Positions 1 to 7,535 of a stretch of 64,000 nucleotides of DNA are shown here, in pieces. Made by a program: the position numbers and the translations under genes. Numbering within the stretch: the stretch's first letter is position 1; every line of letters begins with the position of its first letter. Location of the stretch: NCBI RefSeq assembly GCF_003122385.1, contig NZ_CP029255.1, positions 4,092,001 through 4,156,000 of the forward strand, given 5' to 3'. Below the pieces are notes generated by a model, which worked only from the letters and a program-made list of their open reading frames with translations, searched no databases and had not been told where the DNA came from. Source of the DNA: Flavobacterium crocinum. Its GTDB lineage: Bacteria > Bacteroidota > Bacteroidia > Flavobacteriales > Flavobacteriaceae.

Positions 1-878
1 TTTTTTTGATCTGCAACGGTTCTCCAACGGGTAGAAGAAATGTTAGGTTCTGTTGGAGAAGCAATTCCAAGTGGCACAGAACAATTTCTGATTACCCCAA
101 ATACACTTGCCAAAGCACTTCTTGTATTATCTGTTTTTGGAATCGCATCTATATAATAGGAAGCTCTTACAAAACGATCTGCCGCTCTGTTTGTACCTGG
201 AAGCATTACGGTTCCCGGAATACTTTTCCAATACGTATTGATGGCTAACTGATCATTAAAAATAGGGGAATTGGTCATTGTCACATATTTTCTATCGTGA
301 TGAATCACCAGTTTTTCGTTTATATATTCAAAAATAGCATTGTCACCCGAAGCGTCAGAAACTGATAAATGTACGGTCGCAAAGATGTTTGTACCCGGAA
401 TATGAGAGGAAGCTACAACAAACTCTTCTTTTTCTAAAGCAGCAACAACCTCAGAGACAGTCGAAAAATTATCTAAGACATATTGGAGCCATAATGAAAC
501 CGCTAAACCTTTTACTTTTCCATTCTTTTCAAATTTTGGATATTGAGATTCTACCAGCCATAAAAGATTGCCTACAAGTCCTTTTTCGTTCATTCCGTCA
601 GAAGAAGCAATATCCCACGAACTAGTAATAACACTTCCGTATTTTGATTTCCATTTAACCGAGCTTGTTCCAACTTCACCTGCTCGTTCAATACCACGCG
701 GAAAAATCCAGAGATTGGCAGGGATTTCACTGCGCCAGTCCATTGATCTGGCTGTAATTATGGTACCGTTTAAACCTTCATAAACAACTCTTGTACAAGG
801 GAAAACAGTTTCACTAATTAAAGTAAAAGCAAGTAAAAGCGAGAAAAATTTTTTTCGTGATTTCATGGTATTTTGCAT
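1..878 (-). CDS. Choloylglycine hydrolase / penicillin V acylase family protein, secreted (3' end outside window)
   Basis: An open frame on the minus strand runs from ATG 878 (or in-frame ATG 866) off the left edge with no stop: 292 codons are visible. A hydrophobic signal peptide is followed directly by Cys28, which would become the N-terminal nucleophile of an Ntn hydrolase after processing. The family pattern follows: Arg44 and Asp47 in TARSMDW, Asn97 in GMNEKG, Asn203 in TNSP and an Arg in ADRFVRAS (235-238). This family hydrolyses linear amides such as bile-salt conjugates, penicillin V or acyl-homoserine lactones; which substrate applies here cannot be told. The Cys directly after the leader suggests a periplasmic or exported Gram-negative type. 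It is the last minus-strand gene on this side, separated from the ABC-F gene by a hairpin. Confidence 0.87.
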   Translation of the reverse strand, partial: MQNTMKSRKKFFSLLLAFTLISETVFPCTRVVYEGLNGTIITARSMDWRSEIPANLWIFPRGIERAGEVGTSSVKWKSKYGSVITSSWDIASSDGMNEKGLVGNLLWLVESQYPKFEKNGKVKGLAVSLWLQYVLDNFSTVSEVVAALEKEEFVVASSHIPGTNIFATVHLSVSDASGDNAIFEYINEKLVIHHDRKYVTMTNSPIFNDQLAINTYWKSIPGTVMLPGTNRAADRFVRASYYIDAIPKTDNTRSALASVFGVIRNCSVPLGIASPTEPNISSTRWRTVADQK

Positions 879-1053
879 TTTAATTAAACGTTGATCAGTA
901 TATAAGGTAGAGGAATAAAAATTTGTAAATAAAATCTTCCTATGCAATTTACATAATTTCTATAATAATTTAACTATCAGTCTAATATCTATCGAAATAA
1001 AATTACTTCAGTTAAAAAAGAAGTAACTTAATTTGCAACGAAATCAAAAGATT

Positions 1054-1076
1054 AGCGCCAGAATAATTCCGGCGCT
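1054..1076. terminator. Hairpin between the ABC-F gene and the acylase gene
   Basis: AGCGCC (1054-1059) pairs with GGCGCT (1071-1076) around an 11-nt loop. On the plus strand it is followed by a T-rich run; on the minus strand, where both flanking genes lie, the tail is TAATCTTTTG, a weak U tract. It probably ends ABC-F transcription. Confidence 0.5.
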
Positions 1077-1086
1077 TTTTGCTTTT

Positions 1087-2673
1087 TTAAAGTATAATAT
1101 TTTGTTTTATTCCAATTTCTTCCAAGAAAGATGCATCGTGAGATATAACAATTAATGTTCCTTGATACTCATTGAGTGCAGCAGTAAGAATTTCTATATT
1201 CTGAATATCTAGATTGTTTGTTGGTTCATCCAGAATTATTATTTCAGGAGCTTCGTTACTAATAGTTAAACAACATAACAGCAAACGCATTCTTTCACCT
1301 CCGCTTAAAGCGAAGCAGGGTTTATCCCAATCGTTTTGGGAGAATAAAAAGCGATTCAGTCTCATTTTAATGTCATGTTCTTCCAAACCACAATCATTAA
1401 AACGTTGTGCCTGCTCGTAGATATTTAGATTATTATGCAGAAGAGAATAATCCTGATCAATATAAATTGCTTTTTTCGCCAGGGAGGTAATAATACCGTT
1501 TTGGCACTTTAATTCTCCAAGAATAATTTTAATTAAAGTTGTTTTTCCTGAACCATTTAAACCTTTAATACTTAAACGGTCACCGGAAAGAATTTCAAAA
1601 TTGAGATTTTCTTTCCAAAGCGATTGATTTTCATAGCTAAAATTTAATTCTTCTGCTCTAAAAATCATTTTTCCTTTATGGAATGTGGTATTAGAAAAAC
1701 CAAACTTCATTTGATCTATTGCCGGTAATGATGAGCGAAGCTGTCTTAAATCATCTGAAATGCCACTGATTTTTTCTGCATGAACATCTTTAAGTTTAGA
1801 ACTGCTGTTTTCTGCTTTATTTCTCAGCGTATTCATCATAATTCGAGCAACTCCGGACTTTTCCTGTTTCTTTTTTCCTCTGGAATCTAATTTATTCTGA
1901 CGTTCAATTGTTTCCCGCTCTTTTTCTTTGGCTTTTCTAAGCGCTTTTTCTTTGCTTTGAACATCTTGTTCTAAGGCATTATTTTCTATTTTTTTCTGTT
2001 CGCTGTAAAAATCGTAATTACCACCGTATACAGAAATACCATTTTTAGTCATCTCCATGGTTTTATTCAGAAGATTTAAAAGCGTCCTGTCATGGCTAAC
2101 AATTAATAAAGAGCTTGAAGTAGATTTTATAAATTCGTACAGCAATTTTCTTCCTGCAAAATCCAAATGATTACTGGGTTCGTCCAATAAAACCAAATCG
2201 GGTTGATGAATCATAATGCCGGCTAAAAATACTTTTGTTTTCTGACCGCCGCTTAGTGTTCCCATTTTTTGTTCCAGATCAAAATCCTGCAGCTGCCAGT
2301 ATGATAATGCTTCTGTACAACGCTCTTCGATAGTCCAGTCATCGTTTAATAGCTGAAGATTCTCTTCGGTTACAATTCCTTCAAGTATTTCTTTAAGTGA
2401 TTTTATTTTGTCCTTTATTTTTAAGGCTTCAGAAATGGTAAAATCATTAAACTGACCAAATAATTGTGGGACAAAATAAGGATCTGAGTTTTGAATAATC
2501 TGACCTGAAACAGGCTGTAATTGTCGGGAAATAATTTTCAGTAATGTAGATTTTCCTACGCCGTTATTTCCAACTAAAGCGGTTTTATCGTTTTTATTTA
2601 CAGTAAAACTGATGTTTTGAAACAGCATGTTTTTATTCTCATGCTGATATGAGATATTTTGAAGAATAAGCAT
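1087..2673 (-). CDS. ABC-F family ATP-binding cassette protein
   Basis: 528 residues with two ABC ATPase domains and no membrane segment. The first has Walker A GNNGVGKST (35-43), LSGGQ signature (140-144) and Walker B VLLDEPSNHLD (161-171). The second has GLNGSGKTT (371-379), LSGGERMR and IIILDEPTNNLD. A charged coiled-coil linker (about 225-310, rich in KEKE and KKKQ) joins them. This is the ABC-F layout: soluble proteins that bind the ribosomal E site. Members act as translation factors or as ribosome-protection antibiotic resistance proteins; the sequence alone does not decide between these. AAAGGA lies a few bases before ATG 2673. The transcript appears to start about 107 nt upstream, an unusually long leader here. 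Confidence 0.87.
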   Translation of the reverse strand: MLILQNISYQHENKNMLFQNISFTVNKNDKTALVGNNGVGKSTLLKIISRQLQPVSGQIIQNSDPYFVPQLFGQFNDFTISEALKIKDKIKSLKEILEGIVTEENLQLLNDDWTIEERCTEALSYWQLQDFDLEQKMGTLSGGQKTKVFLAGIMIHQPDLVLLDEPSNHLDFAGRKLLYEFIKSTSSSLLIVSHDRTLLNLLNKTMEMTKNGISVYGGNYDFYSEQKKIENNALEQDVQSKEKALRKAKEKERETIERQNKLDSRGKKKQEKSGVARIMMNTLRNKAENSSSKLKDVHAEKISGISDDLRQLRSSLPAIDQMKFGFSNTTFHKGKMIFRAEELNFSYENQSLWKENLNFEILSGDRLSIKGLNGSGKTTLIKIILGELKCQNGIITSLAKKAIYIDQDYSLLHNNLNIYEQAQRFNDCGLEEHDIKMRLNRFLFSQNDWDKPCFALSGGERMRLLLCCLTISNEAPEIIILDEPTNNLDIQNIEILTAALNEYQGTLIVISHDASFLEEIGIKQNIIL

Positions 2674-2705
2674 AATTCCTTTCTTTTATAGATAAATAAT
2701 CAAGT

Positions 2706-2721
2706 ACTGCAGGTTTGCAGT
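2706..2721 (-). other. Small hairpin in the ABC-F leader
   Basis: ACTGCA and TGCAGT form a 6-bp stem with a 4-nt loop inside the predicted untranslated leader of the ABC-F gene, about 33 nt before the start codon. On the same strand an ATG immediately followed by TGA lies upstream at 2759-2754. Both could take part in leader-mediated control, but that is inference. Confidence 0.4.
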
Positions 2722-2786
2722 TACTCACTAAATTTTCCGAAAGAAATTATTTTTCACATAGTCTTATTCCTTAATTTGAAGTAGGA

Positions 2787-2817
2787 CAAAGATATTTATT
2801 TTAGTTTTAAAAATCAA
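2787..2817 (-). promoter_or_regulatory. Promoter of the ABC-F gene
   Basis: On the minus strand TTG (2817-2815) is followed after 20 nt by TATCTTTG (2794-2787), a full match to the flavobacterial TTG-N17-23-TAnnTTTG consensus. Predicted start of transcription is near 2780, giving a leader of about 107 nt. The upstream element overlaps the terminator stem at 2812-2855. Confidence 0.6.
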
Positions 2818-2855
2818 AAAACCATTCTTATAAGTCTAAGAATGGTTTTTTGATT
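2812..2855 (-). terminator. Terminator of the lipocalin-like lipoprotein gene
   Basis: A perfect 19-bp inverted repeat (2812-2830 with 2837-2855) with a 6-nt loop; the outer part is A-rich on one side and T-rich on the other, so it can terminate in either direction. It lies 19 bp beyond the stop codon of the lipoprotein gene. Confidence 0.85.
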
Positions 2856-2873
2856 GATTTTAAGCGTTATGCT

Positions 2874-3242
2874 TTAAATTTTATCTAGAGTTATTTTAGC
2901 TTCTTTGGCATCTAAAATTAATTTATCTTCTGTAATTGTACTTTCACAAGGATATGGTGTCCCAACTTCATCTTTAATAACCAGACTTTTGCCTTTTTTA
3001 GTTAAAGCATAGGTGCCATCTGTTATTTCTCGAAGTAAATATCCGGTAACATGTCCGTCTTCAGTAAAAGTGAGCGTTCCGTTTGTTAAAATGGCGTTTT
3101 TAGTAGAATCAGACATAGGCGTTTTCGGCTCAATTGCAGTAACTTTCCATGAATTCACCAGCTTATTTCTTTTAGTATGACATGAAACCATTAATAGAAC
3201 AACAACTGCAATTACGAGGGTAAATAATTTAGAGTTTTTCAT
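2874..3242 (-). CDS. Lipocalin-like lipoprotein
   Basis: 122 residues. A short positively charged start and hydrophobic stretch end in the lipobox LMVSC, with Cys21 as the predicted lipidated residue. The mature part begins LVNSWKV and continues in alternating strands (GTLTFTEDGHVTGY, DGTYALTKKGKSLVIKD, KLILDAKEAKITL). This is the look of the small lipocalin-like (Lipocalin_4 type) proteins common in Bacteroidota, where an N-terminal W sits in the first strand. Role unknown; probably anchored in the inner or outer membrane facing the periplasm. It stands as a single gene with its own terminator. Confidence 0.7.
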   Translation of the reverse strand: MKNSKLFTLVIAVVVLLMVSCHTKRNKLVNSWKVTAIEPKTPMSDSTKNAILTNGTLTFTEDGHVTGYLLREITDGTYALTKKGKSLVIKDEVGTPYPCESTITEDKLILDAKEAKITLDKI

Positions 3243-3360
3243 GATTATGTGATTAAAAAGTTAAACAGGAAAAAGTTACAAAAAAAAATGACATTAAATT
3301 ATTAGAAGTCAAATATTTATGAAGATTTTTTTGTTAGTAAAATCACAAAAAAACAAAGCT

Positions 3361-4293
3361 TTAATTGAGTGTTAAGGCTCCTAATATTTCCTCGTACATA
3401 AAAGGTCCGCCAGGATAAGTCGCAGTGTAATCCAGATTCATCCAGACCTGACCGCGTTCATCAATATGATAATGCAGCTTTTTGCCATAACTTTCTTTTA
3501 CAAAAAGAACATTTTTAATTAAATAATTGACTTTTTCCAGGTCGATCATAGAACCGATTAAAATCTCGGGATAAATATGACCTTTGGTATGAATAAGCCT
3601 TGGTGTTCCACCGATAGATCGGATTGCTGCAGCCATTAAAATAGAGTGATCATCGCAATCGCCGGAGAAATAATCAAGAGATTCGCTGGCGGTTGCGATG
3701 TAATCACCATCTTTTGGGTCGTTAACGTAATTCCACCGGCTGTTTATTTCTTTAAAAACAGCAAAACACTGAATAATGGTTCTGTAATCTGAATAACCTC
3801 TAATTCTTTTAAAATGCTTGTTAGCTGCCATAATAGCAAAATTTCGCACTCTGGGATTCTGATATTCTATTGCATTGATAATTTTCGTTTTATTCGGAAA
3901 GGGAAGTAGTTTCGCGACAATAATATCTTGTGGATATGGATTGTCAGACATTGTATAGATCATTGAATTATAGTCTTCTGAAATTTCACTGAAACCATAA
4001 TTTCCAATAACACTTCCATAAAACAAAACCAATAAATAAACAGCAATGCATAAAATGATAATCGTTCTGAGATACATCAGAAGGAAAAAGATAGCTGCGA
4101 AAACAAATATAAAAATAAACACACGATCCAGATTGAATGCCCATTCCAGATCTATAAGGTTTTGATGCAGTATGATGAAAATCGGAATTGTAATCAAAAA
4201 ACTTAAAATCGAAATAATAATCCTGTCCCACGGTGATTTCACCTGTAGTTTGGATTTTAATCTCGGAAAGTCGATTTTAGGGAATTTCATCAT
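3361..4293 (-). CDS. Membrane-anchored transglutaminase-like protein
   Basis: 310 residues from ATG 4293; a longer frame exists only with a TTG at 4302. The N-terminal third has three or so hydrophobic segments (about residues 25-45, 57-75, 76-98). The C-terminal part holds a transglutaminase-like core: Cys in SGDCDDHS (about residue 213), His in HTKGHIYPE (about 239) and an Asp in MNLDYTA near the end, in the right order for a Cys-His-Asp triad. Proteins of this type in bacteria are proteases or of unknown substrate rather than true crosslinkers. It starts 19 bp after the stop of the upstream binding-fold gene, so the two are probably co-transcribed. Confidence 0.7.
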   Translation of the reverse strand: MMKFPKIDFPRLKSKLQVKSPWDRIIISILSFLITIPIFIILHQNLIDLEWAFNLDRVFIFIFVFAAIFFLLMYLRTIIILCIAVYLLVLFYGSVIGNYGFSEISEDYNSMIYTMSDNPYPQDIIVAKLLPFPNKTKIINAIEYQNPRVRNFAIMAANKHFKRIRGYSDYRTIIQCFAVFKEINSRWNYVNDPKDGDYIATASESLDYFSGDCDDHSILMAAAIRSIGGTPRLIHTKGHIYPEILIGSMIDLEKVNYLIKNVLFVKESYGKKLHYHIDERGQVWMNLDYTATYPGGPFMYEEILGALTLN

Positions 4294-4312
4294 ACGAATC
4301 AAAAAAGCAGTA

Positions 4313-5164
4313 TTACATTGCTTTTACAGTTTCTACAAAAATACTTTTTTTATCAATAATTCCCAGATCAAATAATTGATTTTGAATTTTATTAAAGGAT
4401 TTTTCAGTTAAATTTTTCTGTGACCATTGTGTCAGTTTCAGCCACTCTTTTATGTCTGATGCTTTTTGATTAAAAAGCTTCGATAACTTCTTGTCTATTT
4501 CTGGAATCTCTTTAAAATCGACTGTAGTTTTATTAATGATATCCAGAATTTTTTCAACCACTTTAGGATTCTTTTTCAGGAATTCATCACGAACTGCAAT
4601 AATAAAAGATGGCCATGGAGTAGGGCAGTCGTCAATACGTCTGAAAATACCCTGATCAACAAGAGGTTTTGTCATAAAACGCTCCCACATAAAATAGTCT
4701 GCTTTCTGATTCGTCAAAGCATCAACAGCGCCATCAATAGTGTTTACGATTTCAAATTCCAGATCATCAGGCTGCCATCCTTGTTCACTTGCATTGACAT
4801 AAGCCATCAACTGAGATCCTGAACCCACTCTGGAAATTGCTGCTTTTTTGTTCTTCAAATCTTTTAAAGTCTGAAAATCAGATTTCGCAGCAACGTGAAT
4901 TCCCCAAATCAAAGGTGATTGTACATAGATTTGAACAATTTTGCTCGGATTTCCTGCAGCAATATCCTTTAAGATTCCTTCAGTCAAAATAACCGCTAAA
5001 TCTGTTTCGCCGTCACGCAGCATTTGGCACATTTTCCCCGTGCCTTCGGGAACATTCCTCCATTGTAAGTCGATGTTCTCTGCTTCAAATTCGCCATTTT
5101 CTATACATAGATGCCATGGCAAATTGAAGTGTTCCGGAACACCCGCAATTTTGACAGTTTTCAT
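4313..5164 (-). CDS. Cytosolic substrate-binding-fold protein (NMT1/SsuA-like, Ca3427 type)
   Basis: 283 residues resembling type 2 periplasmic binding proteins of the NMT1/THI5/SsuA class: an N-terminal KIAGVPEHFNLPWHLC, then LRDGETDLAVILTEG, LKDLKNKKAAISRVGSGS and the domain-swap region DALTNQKADYFMWERF. Unlike transport binding proteins it has no signal peptide or lipobox; the first strand starts at residue 3. No permease or ATPase gene lies nearby. A cytosolic subgroup with this fold is known (the Candida Ca3427-like group), and this protein fits it better than a transporter component. Ligand unknown. Probably co-transcribed with the transglutaminase-like gene downstream. Confidence 0.65.
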   Translation of the reverse strand: MKTVKIAGVPEHFNLPWHLCIENGEFEAENIDLQWRNVPEGTGKMCQMLRDGETDLAVILTEGILKDIAAGNPSKIVQIYVQSPLIWGIHVAAKSDFQTLKDLKNKKAAISRVGSGSQLMAYVNASEQGWQPDDLEFEIVNTIDGAVDALTNQKADYFMWERFMTKPLVDQGIFRRIDDCPTPWPSFIIAVRDEFLKKNPKVVEKILDIINKTTVDFKEIPEIDKKLSKLFNQKASDIKEWLKLTQWSQKNLTEKSFNKIQNQLFDLGIIDKKSIFVETVKAM

Positions 5165-5219
5165 TTGTTTTAAGTTTAAGTTAAGTTGCCTGCTTGGTAT
5201 GCGTAATCTTAAGTTTTTT

Positions 5220-5693
5220 TTAGTTTTTCAGTAAATCCGCTCGGTGTTTTTCCGAAAGACATGGTTCTGCATATTCGATAATTTCCTGTGCTTCATATTC
5301 ATTTAGCACACTTCTTACCAAAGCATAATCTACATCTTTCACGATTTCTACTGCAAAAAAAGTTTCATTCAATTCTTCCGACAAACAATTTATTGCCTTC
5401 AATTTTTCGCGGATGATTTCTTTGTCAAAACCTTTTTCTAAAATAGCAATCTGAACAATTGAATTTCCTGAGTTTTGTATTGTTTTTCTATGCATGAAAC
5501 GCTCTTCTGTTTCATCATATTCAGCATAAAAAATGTCGTCTGTAGCAATTAATGGTCCGAAAAACGGAATATTATCCAGTTTAAAAAGACCTTTTTCAAG
5601 ATCTATAATTTCTGCCCACATGGTTTCAGAAACTACTTCGTCCAGATAATCGCTGTAATATTTAAATAGTATTTTTTTATGAGTTTCAGACAT
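5220..5693 (-). CDS. DUF4265 domain-containing protein
   Basis: 157 residues, soluble, no signal peptide. The segment ETMWAEIIDLEKGLFKLDNIPFF followed by DIFYAEYDE is the hallmark of DUF4265: a WAE start, a xLDNIPFF core and an acidic YAEYDE strand. Function of the family is unknown. Its ATG overlaps the stop of the VOC gene by one base (TAATG), which points to translational coupling and a two-gene operon. Confidence 0.7.
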   Translation of the reverse strand: MSETHKKILFKYYSDYLDEVVSETMWAEIIDLEKGLFKLDNIPFFGPLIATDDIFYAEYDETEERFMHRKTIQNSGNSIVQIAILEKGFDKEIIREKLKAINCLSEELNETFFAVEIVKDVDYALVRSVLNEYEAQEIIEYAEPCLSEKHRADLLKN

Positions 5694-6085
5694 TATTCAA
5701 TTTCGTTTATTATGGCTTTTAATGATGATATTACAATTCGATAACCGTCCGGATCATAGATCATTTTTCCATTTTCTTTCCAAAACGGATTAACAGGTTC
5801 TATCGTTTTTATATTATGGTGTGTAAGCTTATTTATTAATTCGTTATAATTGAAAATAGTCTTTGGATAAAGCACTATAATATCATCTTCATCAAAAGAA
5901 TGACTGGCTTTAACATTGGACTGTGTAAATTCAAAGTGCCAGTCCAAACCTGATTTTCCAATGAAAATTCCGTCATAGTTATTATGTTTTTCAAAGCCGC
6001 CCAATAATTCAAAGCCAAGAATATCGACGTAAAAATCTTCAATTTTCTTTAAATCATTAGTATGTCGCGCTACTCTCAAAAACAT
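5693..6085 (-). CDS. VOC (glyoxalase/bleomycin-resistance) family protein
   Basis: 130 residues with the paired beta-alpha-beta-beta-beta modules of the vicinal oxygen chelate fold: VARHTNDLKKIEDFYVDILGFELL at the N terminus, then DWHFEFTQ, and at the C terminus NPFWKENGKMIYDPDGYRIVI, the classic second-module ending. Possible metal ligands are His8, the E in HFEF and the late E/D residues, but a specific reaction cannot be assigned. First gene of the pair with the DUF4265 gene. Confidence 0.75.
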   Translation of the reverse strand: MFLRVARHTNDLKKIEDFYVDILGFELLGGFEKHNNYDGIFIGKSGLDWHFEFTQSNVKASHSFDEDDIIVLYPKTIFNYNELINKLTHHNIKTIEPVNPFWKENGKMIYDPDGYRIVISSLKAIINEIE

Positions 6086-6134
6086 AATTTAGACCTTTAA
6101 AAATTATCTCATTTCCTTATAACAAATTATTCAA

Positions 6135-7004
6135 TTATTTGCCAGCCAATTTATTCAAAGTGTAAGCAATTAATTCGTCTACAGCTTTATAAGGATCTTC
6201 ACTAAAAGTTCCGGATGCACGATTGGCAATAATTGCATTTAGTGACAATGCATTGTGCCCTAAAAGAGCCGAAAGTCCATAAATCGCTGCTGTTTCCATC
6301 TCTAAATTAGTGATTTTAGTTTCATTAAAACTAAAATTATCCATTTTATTATTTAATTCTGCGTCCTGAATATTTAAGCGTAAAACTCTTCCCTGCGGAC
6401 CGTAAAATCCTCCTGCAGTTGCTGTAATTCCTTTGAATATTCTGTCCGACTCAATTAGTTTTTCTAATTTTTCTGAGCATTGTGTTACATAAGGTTTTCC
6501 TTTCTTAGAATCCCAATTAGTGTGTTTCACAAAAGCATCTTCAATTTCAGTAATCGAAACGTCGTCAATTAAGTAGGAGCGAAGCATATTGTCTAATCCT
6601 AAACCAAATTTTGACATTACAAAACTGTCAACCGGAATATCTTCCTGTAATGAGCCAGAAGTTCCAATTCTAATAATATTTAGTGAGGTCAAAGTTTGTT
6701 TTGGCTCACGTGTTTTCAAATCGATATTGACTAAAGCGTCCAGTTCGTTCAATACAATATCAATATTGTCCGGGCCAATTCCTGTAGATATTACAGAAAT
6801 TCTTTTGCCTTTGTAATTACCTGTTTGAGTTTTAAATTCTCTTTTTTGAGCTGAATATTCGATTGAATCGAAAAATTGTGTAATTTTTTCAACTCTGTTT
6901 TGGTCTCCAACAAAAATAATGTCGTGAGCGATATGTTCCGGACGCAGGTTTAAATGGTAAACACTTCCGTCCGGGTTTAGTATTAATTCTGATGATTGAA
7001 TCAT
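6135..7004 (-). CDS. Nucleoside phosphorylase (uridine phosphorylase-like)
   Basis: 289 residues of the PNP/UDP phosphorylase family, which splits nucleosides with phosphate to base and ribose-1-phosphate in salvage. Visible signatures: FVGDQNRVEKI at the phosphate-binding start, VISTGIGPDNIDIVLNEL, IIRIGTSGSLQ, and TNLEMETAAIYGLSALL, whose MET motif binds the ribose. The order fits the NP-I fold over the whole length. Uridine is the likeliest substrate from overall look, but purines cannot be excluded. The gene starts ATG 7004; the leader holds short repeat sequence. Confidence 0.8.
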   Translation of the reverse strand: MIQSSELILNPDGSVYHLNLRPEHIAHDIIFVGDQNRVEKITQFFDSIEYSAQKREFKTQTGNYKGKRISVISTGIGPDNIDIVLNELDALVNIDLKTREPKQTLTSLNIIRIGTSGSLQEDIPVDSFVMSKFGLGLDNMLRSYLIDDVSITEIEDAFVKHTNWDSKKGKPYVTQCSEKLEKLIESDRIFKGITATAGGFYGPQGRVLRLNIQDAELNNKMDNFSFNETKITNLEMETAAIYGLSALLGHNALSLNAIIANRASGTFSEDPYKAVDELIAYTLNKLAGK

Positions 7005-7013
7005 TTTTTTTTA

Positions 7014-7072
7014 AGTTGCTAAGGTTCTAAGATATTAAGTCTCTAAGGTTTTTTTGGAATTTGGAATTTTTA
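7014..7072. repeat. Short dispersed repeats (TCTAAG and GGAATTTGG types)
   Basis: AAGTTGCTAAGGTTCTAAG, a variant AAGTCTCTAAGG and GGAATTTGGAATTTTT lie between the SUI1 and phosphorylase genes. The same words recur at several other intergenic sites in this window (10645-10725, 49831-50001, 7500-7530, 15590-15616). Confidence 0.6.
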
Positions 7073-7091
7073 AAATTGAAATTTTATAATT

Positions 7092-7424
7092 CTAACCACC
7101 AACACGTTTCGTTTTAAATCCTTTTTCTTTTAAGATCGCCATGATTTTATCGCGGTAATCTCCTTGAATAATGATAGAGTCATCTTTAAAAGTTCCTCCA
7201 ACACTCAATTTGGTTTTGATTTCTTTAGCTAAGATTTTAAAATCTTCGTCAGATCCTTCGTAACCTTCGATGATCGTTGTTGGTTTTCCTTTTCTCTTTT
7301 CAAATTTACAGATCATTGGTTCTTTCTGAACATATAATACATGTTCTTGTTCTTCAGTCTGTTCCGGTTCGTTTGTTTCAATATGATCTGGAAACAAGTT
7401 CTTTAATTGATCTTTTAAGTCCAT
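7092..7424 (-). CDS. SUI1/eIF1-like translation initiation factor homologue (YciH type)
   Basis: 110 residues. The N-terminal part is acidic and probably flexible (HIETNEPEQTEEQEH); the C-terminal 75 residues form the SUI1 domain: FEKRKGKPTTIIEGYEG, LAKEIKTKLSVGGTFKD and IIIQGDYRDKIMAILKEKGF, ending KTKRVGG. YciH-type proteins influence start-site selection and subunit joining in bacteria, but most bacteria live without them. Single gene between repeat-rich spacers. Confidence 0.85.
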   Translation of the reverse strand: MDLKDQLKNLFPDHIETNEPEQTEEQEHVLYVQKEPMICKFEKRKGKPTTIIEGYEGSDEDFKILAKEIKTKLSVGGTFKDDSIIIQGDYRDKIMAILKEKGFKTKRVGG

Positions 7425-7467
7425 ATTTCTTTTATTCTAAAAATAAATTCCAAGTATAAAGATATTT

Positions 7468-7520
7468 AAAAATTAAATTCCAAACCCCAAGAAAAACCTG
7501 GAATTTGGAATTTTTAATTT
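7468..7520 (-). terminator. Hairpin built from GGAATTTGG repeats, downstream of the oxygenase gene
   Basis: AAATTAAATTCCAAA (near 7470-7484) pairs almost perfectly with TTTGGAATTTTTAATTT (7504-7520). It lies just after the stop of the 2-oxoglutarate oxygenase gene and is T-rich on both outer sides, so it may serve as that gene's terminator. Confidence 0.55.
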
Positions 7521-7535
7521 GGAATTTATTTAAGC

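Noticed and set aside
4294..4302. TTG start for the transglutaminase-like gene
   Set aside because: Two ATG codons follow at once (4293 and 4290).
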